64,000 nt of DNA from Parvibaculum sp040390855. Its GTDB lineage: Bacteria; Pseudomonadota; Alphaproteobacteria; Parvibaculales; Parvibaculaceae. Each line of letters opens with the position of its first letter. The first letter of the stretch is position 1. Positions 43,101-51,789 of the stretch are shown one piece after another. The position numbers and the translations under genes are program-made. A model generated the notes under the pieces. That model was not told the origin of the DNA and did no database searches. It was given only the letters and a program-made list of their open reading frames with translations. The stretch covers positions 1 to 64,000 of the forward strand of contig JAZJXO010000001.1 in the NCBI GenBank assembly GCA_040390855.1, written 5' to 3'.

Positions 43101-44378
43101 GCGACAATAGGGGCGCTTGCCGATCTCAGCGGCCAGCGTGTGAGCGGCAATGCCAATGTCGCGATCCGCGCGTCGGGCACCATCAACAAACCCGTGATCA
43201 ACGGCTCTGTCATTGTCACTGGCGGCACATATGAAAACTTCACGACAGGCACGCATCTCAAAGACATCAACGCGCGCCTCACCGGTCACAGCAGCGAGAC
43301 GCTCGACTTCGTGCTCGCTGCCACTGACGGGCAAGCGGGCCGCCTCGCAGGTCAGGGCACGATTACGCTTGATCCGGACATGCTTCAGGCAATTTCCATT
43401 TCAACGAAGCTTGACAATATGCGCCTTGTCCATCGCAGCGAAATCGACGCGACACTGGACGGCACTCTCTCGCTCACCGGCCCGGTCTTCCCGCCGACGC
43501 TTGAACGCCCCGCGACACTCAGTGGCGCCTTGACCACGCGCGCCATGCACATCACCATTCCCGACAGCCTGCCCGCCGACGTTCCGCTGGTTGAAGTGAC
43601 CGAGATCAATGGCAGCAGCGTCGCGCAAGGCGCGTCGATTGACGGCAAAACCGCGCCTCTTCCTCTGCTTCTCGATCTGACGCTCGCAACCTCGAAACCC
43701 GCCCGCATCACCGGTCGAGGACTAGACTCGCTGTGGAACGGCAATCTCGCCGTTGGCGGGCGCATCGACGAACCGCTCATCAAGGGCGATCTCGTCAGCG
43801 AACGCGGCACGCTCGATTTTGCCGGCAAGACTTTCACGCTCACCAAAGGCAGGGTCAGTTTTCCGGGCACCTATCCCATCGCGCCCGATTTCGTTGTGAC
43901 GCTCGTTTTCAAGCGCAATGACTTCACCGGCAACATCAATGTGGCGGGCAATGATGCGAAGCCGAAGATCACGCTGACGTCAACGCCGTCACTCCCCGAA
44001 GACGAAATCCTGTCGCGCATTCTCTTTGACAAAGGCGTCGGCGAATTATCGGCGATGGAAACCTTGCAACTGGCGCGCGCGCTGGCCGAACTTTCGGGCG
44101 TCAGCATCGGCGGCACGGGCGGCGGTATCATGGATCGGGTGCAGGAGACCCTGTCGCTCGACGTCTTCCGCATCGACAGCGGCGCGTCAGGGGCCACAAC
44201 GGTCGAGGCCGGTAAATATATTCAGGAAGGCATCTATGTCGGCCTTGAACAAGGCGCGCTGGCCAGTGACAGCGCAGTCAAGGTTGAGATCGAGGTCACA
44301 AAACAGATTTCGGTCGAAACAAATATCGGCCAGAACTCGTCCGGTGATGTCGGCGTCAACTGGAAATGGGACTACTGA
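40170..44378 (+). CDS. tamB: TamB, translocation and assembly module inner-membrane protein
   Basis: A 1402-residue AsmA/DUF490-family protein anchored by one N-terminal membrane helix (about residues 22-45). A very long periplasmic beta-taco of repeating strands follows, and the conserved C-terminal DUF490 domain (about 1070-1402) includes DFAGKTFTLTKGRVSF and LPEDEILSRILFDKGVGEL, ending GVNWKWDY. It bridges the inner membrane to TamA in the outer membrane and is implicated in outer-membrane protein insertion or lipid transport. Its ATG shares one base with the tamA stop, showing tight coupling. Confidence 0.95.
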   Translation: MSDTRAFWSSPVHLMRKLTTWTIWVLVLLALLVVLVVALLQIKPLRQTVLVLALAEINQGTTKITIGDLSGQWPRHLHITDLSLADESGSWLTLREADLTWSPMALLSGDISISQLTASGLTVTRAPADKETGKNTPEETGSPLTLPLLPFGLEIGSARVSDVILGRALVTPNATGQLARLDLDAAISLNRETLDLWLEINRTDNVTGKLLASVLSSPRSRTLVVKLDLKDGDAAHKGLVDELSGETFGPLELTANTSTQAGKVTGTLALIAGKALKLDATAEGFWERDLALKLDTRASGRLLDPTLADLGNGSDIHLSTDLVWSARDDLTLDNLAAMTGDLVANGHASFANISRNSRHTFQSTGTVSGLAKALDLRDETTLATAHWEITSLLDFSRSFSDNTSLIVTTDTGILTYDGDTAFDLSDIKGAATFETKDLARLNKLAGLTMTGGASVALTGIDTDDKGNISADASIETRDATFDDPSLDALAGNTKATARLVLATNGGFALSSLVATPASGDFALKGSIKILADDVLSGDLHFASSAIEKILTTGEATGAFKADADLTGTLDMPQGHLVATLTKGTLAGIRTDEAVIDATAQQGRSGPLTFRFKGEPGNAEINAVMHVPDDGGFEIDDIKSNIFGSRLSGYVLIDKASFITANLAGEHVTFAPLGIVAGVSITGNGSLLVKAEPVKGKQSLAFNLTSPRTDIEGMTLDNVTVGAKLTDLFGTANLDATLTAASGQLNLTHIEKVEISANGPFSKLALNADLSGQHEGSVAQAIALTIRSVLHATKTTSLDVNVLNLTLGKTGAALASPATLQLSNGVSSKALKFEMTGTSGTGLITGNMAITNAARMKFKFDAVPVDLAALVMPAGRMTGSLDGAFVLDTAQGTAKFGFWMKQVRLSPDLDNTQPPFDANLDGLWAKGRLDVNATAHGVSSRPFTLKASLPVTRIQGSAFPALAKQGSLSASLDWDGELATIGALADLSGQRVSGNANVAIRASGTINKPVINGSVIVTGGTYENFTTGTHLKDINARLTGHSSETLDFVLAATDGQAGRLAGQGTITLDPDMLQAISISTKLDNMRLVHRSEIDATLDGTLSLTGPVFPPTLERPATLSGALTTRAMHITIPDSLPADVPLVEVTEINGSSVAQGASIDGKTAPLPLLLDLTLATSKPARITGRGLDSLWNGNLAVGGRIDEPLIKGDLVSERGTLDFAGKTFTLTKGRVSFPGTYPIAPDFVVTLVFKRNDFTGNINVAGNDAKPKITLTSTPSLPEDEILSRILFDKGVGELSAMETLQLARALAELSGVSIGGTGGGIMDRVQETLSLDVFRIDSGASGATTVEAGKYIQEGIYVGLEQGALASDSAVKVEIEVTKQISVETNIGQNSSGDVGVNWKWDY

Positions 44379-44393
44379 TACACCGTATAAGGA

Positions 44394-44744
44394 TCAATTT
44401 TTCGGCCAGGGCGGATTGTCGTCGATAAGACTGTCCGGCGAAGAACGGCCCATGCTGTCGAGAAGCGCTTTGTCTTTCAGCTCTTTCTCGGCCTTCTCTT
44501 TTTCATACTGCTCGGCATACATTTCCGCGTCATGCTGCTCCGGCGTTGCATAACGCTCGTCTTCGTTCGAGCGATAATTCAGGGGTGGTGAGTCCTTGGC
44601 GTCCTCGACCTTGTAGGACTTTACCGCCGAGGCCGCGTCCGACGACTCGTCTGCCATGGCCGTGCCGGAAAGCGCCAATGCAAGGATAGACGTGCAGATC
44701 ATGGCTGCCGCCGCCACCGTCAATTTTGCTTTGCCGTTTTTCAT
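44394..44744 (-). CDS. Small exported protein of unknown function
   Basis: A 116-residue protein with a clear signal peptide (residues about 1-31, core AAAAMICTSILALALSG, cleavage near AMA-DE). The mature part is short, charged and helix-prone, with a Glu/Lys-rich coiled-coil-like segment ATPEQHDAEMYAEQYEKEKA and a Pro-rich end NPPWPKN. I know no family. GGAG precedes ATG 44744 by 8 bases; the earlier in-frame ATG overlaps that site. It is convergent with tamB, with a 15-base gap. Confidence 0.65.
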   Translation of the reverse strand: MKNGKAKLTVAAAAMICTSILALALSGTAMADESSDAASAVKSYKVEDAKDSPPLNYRSNEDERYATPEQHDAEMYAEQYEKEKAEKELKDKALLDSMGRSSPDSLIDDNPPWPKN

Positions 44745-44881
44745 ATCCGTCACTCCCAACTTGGCTTCCCCTTCCTTTTACAATGTTTTCGTGGATCGCG
44801 GGCGTCCTAAATTGAACAGGACGTGGCAGACCCGGCACAGTTGCTGCCAATTTTAATGTATCCGCGCCCTAAAACCTCCGC

Positions 44882-44971
44882 TTATTGCTGCGACAGGTCC
44901 GCCACTTTGACAATCAGCTTGCCCATGCTCCACCCGTCGAGGAGATCGCTCACTACGGTTGAGGCACCCAT
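44882..44971 (-). pseudogene. 3'-terminal remnant of a medium-chain dehydrogenase/quinone reductase
   Basis: Directly downstream of the alkylsulfatase stop, the minus strand reads MGASTVVSDLLDGWSMGKLI, then VKVADLSQQ and a stop. This resembles the extreme C-terminus of zinc-type or quinone-reductase MDR proteins (DLLxGxxxGKlVvkV). About 29 codons of a family of more than 320 remain. The rest of the 44745-44974 spacer is featureless. Confidence 0.5.
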
Positions 44972-44974
44972 AGA

Positions 44975-46873
44975 TCAGGGCATGACGATTTCAAACCAGA
45001 AATTGAAATAGTCGAAAAGCGCGACAAGCTCGCTCACCGCTTGCGGGCGGCCAGTGACTTTCGCTTTACCGCTCGCGACGAGATCGTCAATTTTTGCTTC
45101 GCCCAGCACGAGTTCGACAAAAGCCACCCGTGTCAGCGATAGCGTTGCATCGGCCTTGACGTCCTGCTTGTCTTTGACGTGATGCAGCACAGCGTTTTCG
45201 AGCGTGACAAGATATTTTTCGCGTGTGTCGGTGAACTCGAAATTGAGTGCGATATAAGCCGCGCCCGCTTTCGGTCCGTTGAGGCGCACCGATAATGAAT
45301 CCAGCAACTGCTCGACAGGCAGTTCGCGGATTTGCCCCGCGCCGCCGATGCCCTGTCCTGTCGCGGGCGCACGCGGATTGCGCAGTTCCATCGCGGCGGT
45401 GAGATAAAAGCCGCGCCACGGGCCGCTTTCGGCCTGATAGCCAAGCTGTTCCAGCGCGTCGGCCTGTAAATGCCGCGCATCGGCATTCGCCGGATCGGCA
45501 AAGACGAGATGATTGCCGATCTCGGCGACCCAGCGATAGTCACCCTTGTCATAAGCGGCGCGCGCATGGGCGAGCAATTTGTCCGGCCCGCCCGCAAGCT
45601 CGACATAGCGCTTGCCCGCTTCAACCGGCGGCAGCTTGTGGAGGTTTGCGGGGTTGCCATCGAACCAGCCGAGATAGCGCTGATAGACAGCCTTGGCGTT
45701 GTGATTGAGCGTCCCGTAATAACCGCGCGTATACCATTCTTCGGCCAGCGTCGGCGGCAGCACGATTTCTTCTGCGATTTCGGTCGGTGTCATTCCGTGA
45801 TTGGCAAAACGCAATGTCTGGTCATGCACATATTTATACATGTCGCGCTGCTTCTTCAAAAAATCGATAGCGACATCGCAGCCCCAGCGCGGCCAGTGGT
45901 GGCTGGCAAAAAGCACATCCGATTTCGCACCGAAAAGCTCGATCGCCTCGTTGATGTAATAGGACCATGATTTCGCATCGCGCACCTGCGCGCCACGCGG
46001 CGTATAGATATTGTGCATATGGCAGGAACAGTTCTCCGCCATGCAAAGCGCTTTCATCTGCGGAAAATAGAAGTTCATTTCTGCGGGCGCTTCGGTGTCG
46101 GGTGTCATCTGGAAGATGATCTCGACGCCGTCGACCACACGCTTTTCGAGCGTCTCCTTGATGAGAACCGTCGGCGGCACAAGACTCACCTTGCCCATCG
46201 ACACGGTCTTACCGAGGCCGGCATCAATATGGCCTTTGGGCCCGCGCGGCAGCAATGCGCCATACATATAAGTTGCGCGTCGGCCCATCGCCACACCCGC
46301 CAGCACATTTTCGCTGACCGCTTCCTTGAGGAAGCCGTCCGGCGCGATGATCGGAATATCGCCGCGTTCAAGGTCGGCATCGCTCAGCACGCCTTTGACG
46401 CCGCCATAGTGATCGACATGGGAATGGGTGTAGATGACGCCGGTCACGGGCTTGTCGCCGCGATGAGCCCGCATAAGATCAAGACCGGCGCGCGCCGTCT
46501 CGGCCGAGATCAGCGGGTCGATGATGACATAGCCCTTGTCGCCTTCGATGAAGGTGATGTTGGACAGATCGAAATTCCGTACCTGATAGATACGCTCCGT
46601 CACCTTGAAGAGACCGTGGATTTTGTTGAGCTTGGCCTGACGCCAGAGACTCGGATTGACCGTGTCGGGAACAGCGTCCTCGTCCTCGAAGGCAAAAGCC
46701 GACATATCCCAGACCGGAAAACCCGCGTCGTTCAGAATTTTTGCATCGGGGATCGTTGCGATGAAGCCGCGCATCGAATTTTTGAAATCCTCGTCCGATG
46801 GCGCAGGCAGTTTTTCGCGCAAATGCGCATGTGCCTGACATGTGGCGTGAGTAGCGTCTTTCGGACCCTCCAT
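44975..46873 (-). CDS. Alkyl/aryl-sulfatase, metallo-beta-lactamase type (SdsA-like)
   Basis: A 632-residue enzyme of the SdsA1/YjcS group. The N-terminal metallo-beta-lactamase domain has the zinc motif THSHVDHYGG (about residues 149-158) and further ligands in CMAENCSCHMHNIY and ASHHWPRWG. A central helical dimerisation domain (about 360-490) and a C-terminal SCP2-like domain (about 500-632) follow. Such enzymes hydrolyse primary alkyl sulfates such as dodecyl sulfate; many act in the periplasm, but I see no clear signal peptide here. It is single and divergent from the copper ATPase. Substrate range is uncertain. Confidence 0.88.
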   Translation of the reverse strand: MEGPKDATHATCQAHAHLREKLPAPSDEDFKNSMRGFIATIPDAKILNDAGFPVWDMSAFAFEDEDAVPDTVNPSLWRQAKLNKIHGLFKVTERIYQVRNFDLSNITFIEGDKGYVIIDPLISAETARAGLDLMRAHRGDKPVTGVIYTHSHVDHYGGVKGVLSDADLERGDIPIIAPDGFLKEAVSENVLAGVAMGRRATYMYGALLPRGPKGHIDAGLGKTVSMGKVSLVPPTVLIKETLEKRVVDGVEIIFQMTPDTEAPAEMNFYFPQMKALCMAENCSCHMHNIYTPRGAQVRDAKSWSYYINEAIELFGAKSDVLFASHHWPRWGCDVAIDFLKKQRDMYKYVHDQTLRFANHGMTPTEIAEEIVLPPTLAEEWYTRGYYGTLNHNAKAVYQRYLGWFDGNPANLHKLPPVEAGKRYVELAGGPDKLLAHARAAYDKGDYRWVAEIGNHLVFADPANADARHLQADALEQLGYQAESGPWRGFYLTAAMELRNPRAPATGQGIGGAGQIRELPVEQLLDSLSVRLNGPKAGAAYIALNFEFTDTREKYLVTLENAVLHHVKDKQDVKADATLSLTRVAFVELVLGEAKIDDLVASGKAKVTGRPQAVSELVALFDYFNFWFEIVMP

Positions 46874-46959
46874 GATCTCCCCTCTTCATATGCCGATTAT
46901 TTACCGACTTAAGGCAAGTCTAGCCAGAACGGAAAGGCACACCAAGCCTACATCCGCAC

Positions 46960-46990
46960 TTGACCTTCCAGTGACAGGAAGGACTAGAGT
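46960..46990 (+). promoter_or_regulatory. CueR/MerR-type copper-responsive promoter
   Basis: TTGACC (46960-46965) and TAGAGT (46985-46990) are separated by 19 bases, the overlong spacer of MerR-family promoters. The dyad ACCTTCC-AGTGACA-GGAAGGA lies over the spacer and matches the known CueR/HmrR operator. It drives the copper ATPase starting at 47036. No cueR gene is in the window. Confidence 0.8.
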
Positions 46991-47035
46991 GCGTCCAATG
47001 CGAACAATGCGACAAATGAAAGCAGCGAGTTCGAT

Positions 47036-49372
47036 ATGGATCACCATCACCACGATCACAGCCATTGCGGTCACGACCATGATCATGCGACGGGCAATGC
47101 GACGGACCCCGTCTGCGGCATGAGCGTGACGATTGAGGGTGCCAAGCATCATCTCGTTTATGAGGGCAAGCCCTATTACTTTTGCAGTGCGGGTTGCCGG
47201 AAGAAATTCGAGACAGACCCGCAGGCCTATCTGGAGCCCAGACACGACGTAGCGCCCGTGCCTCAGGGCGCGATCTATACCTGCCCGATGCATCCTGAAA
47301 TACAGCAGCCGCAGCCCGGCACATGCCCCATATGCGGCATGGCGCTTGAGCCGGTAATGCCGTCGCTGGAACACGGACCGAATCCCGAACTCGTCGACAT
47401 GCAACAGCGGATGATCGTGAGCATCGTGCTCGGTGTGCCGCTCGTGATTTTCGACATGGGCCTCCATGCGGGGTATTTTCATGCCCTCATGGCCGAGGCC
47501 CATTGGATCGAGGTCATGCTCGCAACCCCCGTTGTGCTCTGGTGCGGTGCGCCCTTCTTTCAGCGCGGCTGGGCCTCTCTCGTGACGCGTCATCTCAATA
47601 TGTTCACGCTGATCGCGCTCGGCACAGGGCTTGCCTGGGGCTATAGCCTTGTCGCCATGCTGGCTCCGCAGATTTTTCCGGCGGGCTTCCGCGATGCGAT
47701 GGGCGAGGTACCGGTTTATTTCGAAGCTGCCGCCGTCATCACGCTTTTGGTGCTGGTCGGTCAGGTGCTGGAACTCAAGGCGCGGGAGCGGACCGGCGAT
47801 GCAATCCGCGCCCTTCTCGATCTTGCACCCAAGGTCGCGCGGCGCCTTGCGCCAGACGGCGAGGAGCATGACGTGCCGCTCGCCGAAATTGTCGCCGGTG
47901 ATCAGTTGCGCGTGCGACCCGGCGAGCAGGTGCCGGTCGACGGCACGATCCTCAGCGGCGAAGGCACGATCGACCAGTCGATGATGACGGGCGAACCCGT
48001 GCCCGTGCGGCACGTCACGGGCGAGACTGTCATGGCGGCCACGCTCAATCAGGCGGGCAGTTTTGTCATGCGTGCCGACAAGGTGGGCGCCGAGACAACG
48101 CTGTCGCGCATTGTGCAGCTTGTCGCCGACGCCCAGCGGTCGCGCGCGCCGGTGCAGGCCCTGGTCGATCAGGTCGCGGCCTGGTTCGTACCGCTGGTCC
48201 TCGGCATTGCCGTTCTTGCTTTCATCGCATGGATCGTCGTGGGGCCGGAGCCGCGCTTTGCCCATGCGCTTGTTGCCGCGATTTCCGTTCTCATCATCGC
48301 CTGCCCTTGCGCATTGGGTCTTGCCACGCCCATGTCGGTCATGGTCGGCATGGGACGTGGCGCACGCGCGGGCGTGTTGCTGCGTGATGCCGAAGCATTA
48401 CAGGTGATGGAGCGCGTCGATACGCTGGTGATCGACAAAACGGGTACGCTGACCGAAGGCCATCCCTCGCTCGTCGCGATCAGCGTCGCGCCCTCGTACG
48501 CAGAAGAGAATGCGCTGCGCTTTGCCGCATCGCTTGAACGCGGCTCGGAACATCCGCTTGCCGCCGCCATTGTCACAGCGGCCACAACGCGCGGGATCGA
48601 CATTCCATCTTGCACGGACTTTGCCAATGTCAACGGTATGGGCGCGAGCGGCCTGGTGGACGGACAACGCGTCCGCATCGGCAGCGCAAGATTTCTAAGC
48701 GAAAATGGCGTGGAGGTTTCAGGCTTTGACACAAGTGCAAAAACCTATGCGGAAGACGGCGCGACTGTCATTCACTTAAGCGTCGATGACAAAGCCGCCG
48801 CCATCTTCATGCTCGCCGACAAGATCAAGACAAGCGCGGCTCAGGCCCTTCTGCAACTGCGCGAGCAGGGTTTGCACGTCATCATGGCGAGCGGCGACGG
48901 CAAGGCAACGGCGGAGGCGGTCGCCCGCACGCTTGGCATTGACGAGGTGCTCGCCGAAGCTCTGCCCGATGACAAGGCGGCGCTGATCAAAAAGCTGCGG
49001 AACGAGGGCCGCGTTGTCGCCATGGCCGGTGACGGGATCAATGACGCCCCTGCGCTTGCCGCCGCCCAGATCGGCATTGCCATGGGCACGGGCAGCGACA
49101 TTGCCATGCAGTCGGCGGGTGTCACGCTGCTGCACGGCGATCTCAACGGCATCGTGCGGGCGCGCATTCTCTCACGCGCGACAATGAGCAATATCCGCTG
49201 GAACCTGATTTTCGCTTTTGCCTATAACGCTGCCGGTGTGCCGGTGGCGGCGGGCATTCTCTATCCCGCATTCGGACTCACGCTCACGCCTGTCATGGCA
49301 GCGGCAGCGATGGCGCTGTCTTCTGTCAGCGTCATCGCCAATGCCTTGCGTCTCGCGCGGCTCAAACTTTAG
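47036..49372 (+). CDS. copA: Copper-translocating P1B-type ATPase
   Basis: A 778-residue metal pump. The N-terminus is His-rich (residues 1-18), then a YHS domain (TDPVCGMSV ... YYFCSAGCRKKFE, about 23-63), then a Cys-rich metal-binding motif (YTCPMHPEI ... CPICGMALEP, about 82-108). Eight membrane helices include CPCALGLATPMS (CPC near 422). P-type motifs are TGEPVPV (about 317), DKTGTLTEG (Asp near 466), SEHPLA and GDGINDAPAL (about 665). No classical HMA CxxC domain is present. The CPC motif and CueR-type promoter indicate Cu(I) or Ag(I) export to the periplasm. Confidence 0.93.
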   Translation: MDHHHHDHSHCGHDHDHATGNATDPVCGMSVTIEGAKHHLVYEGKPYYFCSAGCRKKFETDPQAYLEPRHDVAPVPQGAIYTCPMHPEIQQPQPGTCPICGMALEPVMPSLEHGPNPELVDMQQRMIVSIVLGVPLVIFDMGLHAGYFHALMAEAHWIEVMLATPVVLWCGAPFFQRGWASLVTRHLNMFTLIALGTGLAWGYSLVAMLAPQIFPAGFRDAMGEVPVYFEAAAVITLLVLVGQVLELKARERTGDAIRALLDLAPKVARRLAPDGEEHDVPLAEIVAGDQLRVRPGEQVPVDGTILSGEGTIDQSMMTGEPVPVRHVTGETVMAATLNQAGSFVMRADKVGAETTLSRIVQLVADAQRSRAPVQALVDQVAAWFVPLVLGIAVLAFIAWIVVGPEPRFAHALVAAISVLIIACPCALGLATPMSVMVGMGRGARAGVLLRDAEALQVMERVDTLVIDKTGTLTEGHPSLVAISVAPSYAEENALRFAASLERGSEHPLAAAIVTAATTRGIDIPSCTDFANVNGMGASGLVDGQRVRIGSARFLSENGVEVSGFDTSAKTYAEDGATVIHLSVDDKAAAIFMLADKIKTSAAQALLQLREQGLHVIMASGDGKATAEAVARTLGIDEVLAEALPDDKAALIKKLRNEGRVVAMAGDGINDAPALAAAQIGIAMGTGSDIAMQSAGVTLLHGDLNGIVRARILSRATMSNIRWNLIFAFAYNAAGVPVAAGILYPAFGLTLTPVMAAAAMALSSVSVIANALRLARLKL

Positions 49373-49903
49373 TTAGTTCACGACGCGCCAAGAGCCGTCA
49401 GGCTGCTGACAGGCTGTGCCGTAGCCATAGGTCATGCGACCTCCGATATTCGCCTGTGACTGATACTCACGGCAATACTGGCCCGACTGCGCCTGATAGA
49501 CGTCCGAGGTCGGCACGGCCTGAAGCGGCTGCTCATAGCCATAGGGTGAACCATAGGATGAGCCATAGGCCGGTGCGGGCGCATAGGTGGGCTGCTGATA
49601 GACCGGCTGCTGGTAAGCGGGTTGCGTCGCCGCCGACATGAAGGCCGCGCCGAGCACGAGACCGCCGATCAGCGCGACGGCTGCCAGGCCATCATTATTG
49701 TCGTGACCGCCGCGATAGCCGCCACCGCCATGATGACTGTAACCGCCGCCGTGATGGCTGTATCCGCCGCCGCCCCAGCCGCCGCCACCGCCGTGACGAC
49801 CGCCGGCATAAGCGGGAACTGTGGCCATTGAGGCTGCGGCAACAAGTGCGGCGGCCATGGCCGTCGATTTCAACAGCTTGCGGGATGTAAGAAAAGTGCG
49901 CAT
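49373..49903 (-). CDS. Exported Gly/His/Tyr-rich protein with surface-antigen-like C-terminus
   Basis: A 176-residue protein with a signal peptide (residues about 1-33, cleavage near AYA-GG). A Gly/His-rich low-complexity segment with repeated GGGYSHHGG follows, then one membrane-like helix (VALIGGLVLGAAFMSAA) and a Gln/Pro/Tyr-rich repeat region (AYQQPVYQQP). The C-terminus YCREYQSQ...YGTACQQPDGSWRVVN resembles the RcnB/surface-antigen (17-kDa) tail. CAGGAG precedes ATG 49903. It abuts the copper ATPase stop convergently, and the His-rich stretch could bind metal, which is speculation. Function unknown. Confidence 0.7.
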   Translation of the reverse strand: MRTFLTSRKLLKSTAMAAALVAAASMATVPAYAGGRHGGGGGWGGGGYSHHGGGYSHHGGGGYRGGHDNNDGLAAVALIGGLVLGAAFMSAATQPAYQQPVYQQPTYAPAPAYGSSYGSPYGYEQPLQAVPTSDVYQAQSGQYCREYQSQANIGGRMTYGYGTACQQPDGSWRVVN

Positions 49904-50032
49904 CGGACCAACTCCTGGGGACCAATTCGGGCAAAAATGCCTTCGGGCGGGTGCCGGTTCTGGGGGTTCAGGTGCCGGATCGCCTTTTGTCCCTTCGGTA
50001 TAGACCCGCCTGCCTGAATGCCACCTGAACGA

Positions 50033-50067
50033 AAAAGGCCGCTCCGGATTTCCCGAAGCGGCCTTTT
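50033..50067. terminator. Intrinsic terminator downstream of the aldehyde dehydrogenase gene
   Basis: AAAAGGCCGCT...AGCGGCCTTTT is a perfect 11-bp inverted repeat with a 13-base loop and A/T tails, placed 17 bases after the leftward aldehyde dehydrogenase stop. It is usable on either strand. Confidence 0.85.
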
Positions 50068-50083
50068 GTGCGGCTTTCAGCAC

Positions 50084-51487
50084 TTAGCGTGCGACGTTGA
50101 TGACCTGCAACTGGGTGAATTCAGCCAGACCTTCCTCACCGAGTTCGGTGCCGAGGCCCGAAGTCTTCGCCCCGCCAAAAGGGATATTCGGCGCGAGTTC
50201 GGCGTGCTTGTTGACCCAGACGGAACCGGACTCCATCTGCAAGGCCAGCTTGTAGGCGCGGTCGGGGTTCGATGACCAGATCGAGCCGCCAAGACCGTAA
50301 GGCGAAGCGTTGGCGCGCGCGACCGCATCCTCGGGATCGGAATATTTGATCACGGGAAGCACGGGGCCGAACTGTTCCTCGTCCACCAGACGTGTGCCAT
50401 CCGTGATGTCGCGCACAATGGTCGGCTGAATGAAGTAACCGGCACCGGATACTTTTCCGCCACCCGCAATGACCTTGCCGTGTTTTTTCGCATCGGCAAT
50501 GACTTCGCTCACCTTGTCATATTGCATCTTGTTCTGGAGCGGCCCGAGCTGCGTGCCCTGCTTCAGGCCGTCGCCGACAATCGCGGCATTGGCCAGGATC
50601 GCCAGTTCATCGCACATTTCATCATAGATTGATTCATGCACATAAAGCCGCTTCATCGCGATGCAGACCTGACCATTGTTCTGGAACGCGCTTTGGAACA
50701 AAGCAGGGGCCATCTTTTTCGGATCGACATCGTCCAGCACGATGCCTGCATCATTGCCGCCAAGTTCGAGCGTAATGCGCTTCAGCGTCGCCGCCGCACC
50801 AGCCATTACTTTCGAGCCCGTGGCGGTTGAACCCGTGAACGATATCTTGCGCACGTCGGGATGCGCGGTCAGCGCACCGCCTAGATCGTTGGCATCGGTG
50901 ATGATGTTGAGAACGCCTGCGGGCAGAATGTCCTTGATGAGTTCGCCGAGACGCAGCGCGGTGAGCGGCGTTGTCGGCGCGGGTTTCAACACGATCGTGT
51001 TGCCCGTAAGAAGTGCGGGCGGCAGTTTGAATGCCATCAGCATCATCGGGAAGTTCCACGGCACAATCGCGCCGATGACGCCGAGCGGTTTCCTGTGCAG
51101 TTCCACCTTGCGGCCTTCGCTGTCGTCAATAACTTTGACAGGCAGATCGAGCGCGGTGAAATAGCGGAAGAATGCGGCGGTGCCATAGACTTCGCCGGTC
51201 GCATCGCCGAGCGGCTTGCCCTGTTCCTGCGTCAGCAGACGCGCAAGCTCCTGACCGTTCGCCTCGATCACATCGGCAATGGCTTTCATCGCTTTCTTGC
51301 GTTCGGCCATCGGCGTCTTCGACCAGGCGGGAAAAGCGGCCTTGGCGGCAGCAACCGCATCGTTCAACTGCGCGAGCGAAGCGCGCGGGCATTTCGCCAG
51401 CACCTCCTCGGTCGCGGGATTGATCACATCCATCGTCTGATCGCCTGCGACGAGCTTGCCGCCGATCAAGAGTTTGTAGTCGCTCAT
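50084..51487 (-). CDS. Aldehyde dehydrogenase family protein
   Basis: A 467-residue NAD(P)-dependent aldehyde dehydrogenase. Motifs: PWNFPMMLMAFKLPPALLTG with Asn (about residues 143-162), FTGSTATGSKV (cofactor loop), the general base Glu in ITLELGGNDAG (about 240), and the catalytic Cys in NNGQVCIAMKR (about 274). EEQFGPVLPVI and PFGGAKTSGLGTELGEEGL close the fold. Alphaproteobacterial relatives are annotated as broad aldehyde or succinate-semialdehyde dehydrogenases; the substrate is not determinable. A well-formed terminator follows. It is divergent from the ene-reductase. Confidence 0.92.
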   Translation of the reverse strand: MSDYKLLIGGKLVAGDQTMDVINPATEEVLAKCPRASLAQLNDAVAAAKAAFPAWSKTPMAERKKAMKAIADVIEANGQELARLLTQEQGKPLGDATGEVYGTAAFFRYFTALDLPVKVIDDSEGRKVELHRKPLGVIGAIVPWNFPMMLMAFKLPPALLTGNTIVLKPAPTTPLTALRLGELIKDILPAGVLNIITDANDLGGALTAHPDVRKISFTGSTATGSKVMAGAAATLKRITLELGGNDAGIVLDDVDPKKMAPALFQSAFQNNGQVCIAMKRLYVHESIYDEMCDELAILANAAIVGDGLKQGTQLGPLQNKMQYDKVSEVIADAKKHGKVIAGGGKVSGAGYFIQPTIVRDITDGTRLVDEEQFGPVLPVIKYSDPEDAVARANASPYGLGGSIWSSNPDRAYKLALQMESGSVWVNKHAELAPNIPFGGAKTSGLGTELGEEGLAEFTQLQVINVAR

Positions 51488-51510
51488 GTCAATTCTCCCT
51501 GAATGTTTTT

Positions 51511-51618
51511 TTAGTCCGGCAGCTTGGAAAGCGCGTCGGTATCATGCACGTGGTCTGCGCCACCCGAAAGCATGGCAAAAACCATATCATCTCCGCGCGG
51601 CCTGCGCTCGACGATCAT
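51511..51618 (-). CDS. Possible small ORF or remnant upstream of the aldehyde dehydrogenase
   Basis: A 35-codon frame reading MIVERRPRGDDMVFAMLSGG, then ADHVHDTDALSKLPD and a stop, ending 24 bases before the aldehyde dehydrogenase ATG. It has protein-like composition but no visible ribosome-binding site and no family I recognise. It may be another decayed 3' end. The rest of the 51488-51789 spacer shows nothing. Confidence 0.25.
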   Translation of the reverse strand: MIVERRPRGDDMVFAMLSGGADHVHDTDALSKLPD

Positions 51619-51789
51619 CGGGGTGACCTGATCATTTGGACAGCTCCCGCCATCGCTCTCTGGGGACCCCCGCGCCGCCTTCACAAGCAATCTTTCTCCC
51701 GCATGTTAGGTTGGCTTTTTCCGTTTTGCCTCCTACATACCGCTCAGATTGTAATTTTCCCTATTTCACACCCAAAGCGAGATAAATCC

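Noticed and set aside
46901..48265. 454-codon minus-strand frame opposite the copper ATPase.
   Set aside because: Shadow frame; the plus strand has the P-type ATPase motifs and a matching promoter.
49670..49830. Repetitive stretch that superficially looks like a repeat array.
   Set aside because: It encodes Gly/His-rich low-complexity protein; units are short, variable and in frame, with no spacers, so it is not CRISPR.
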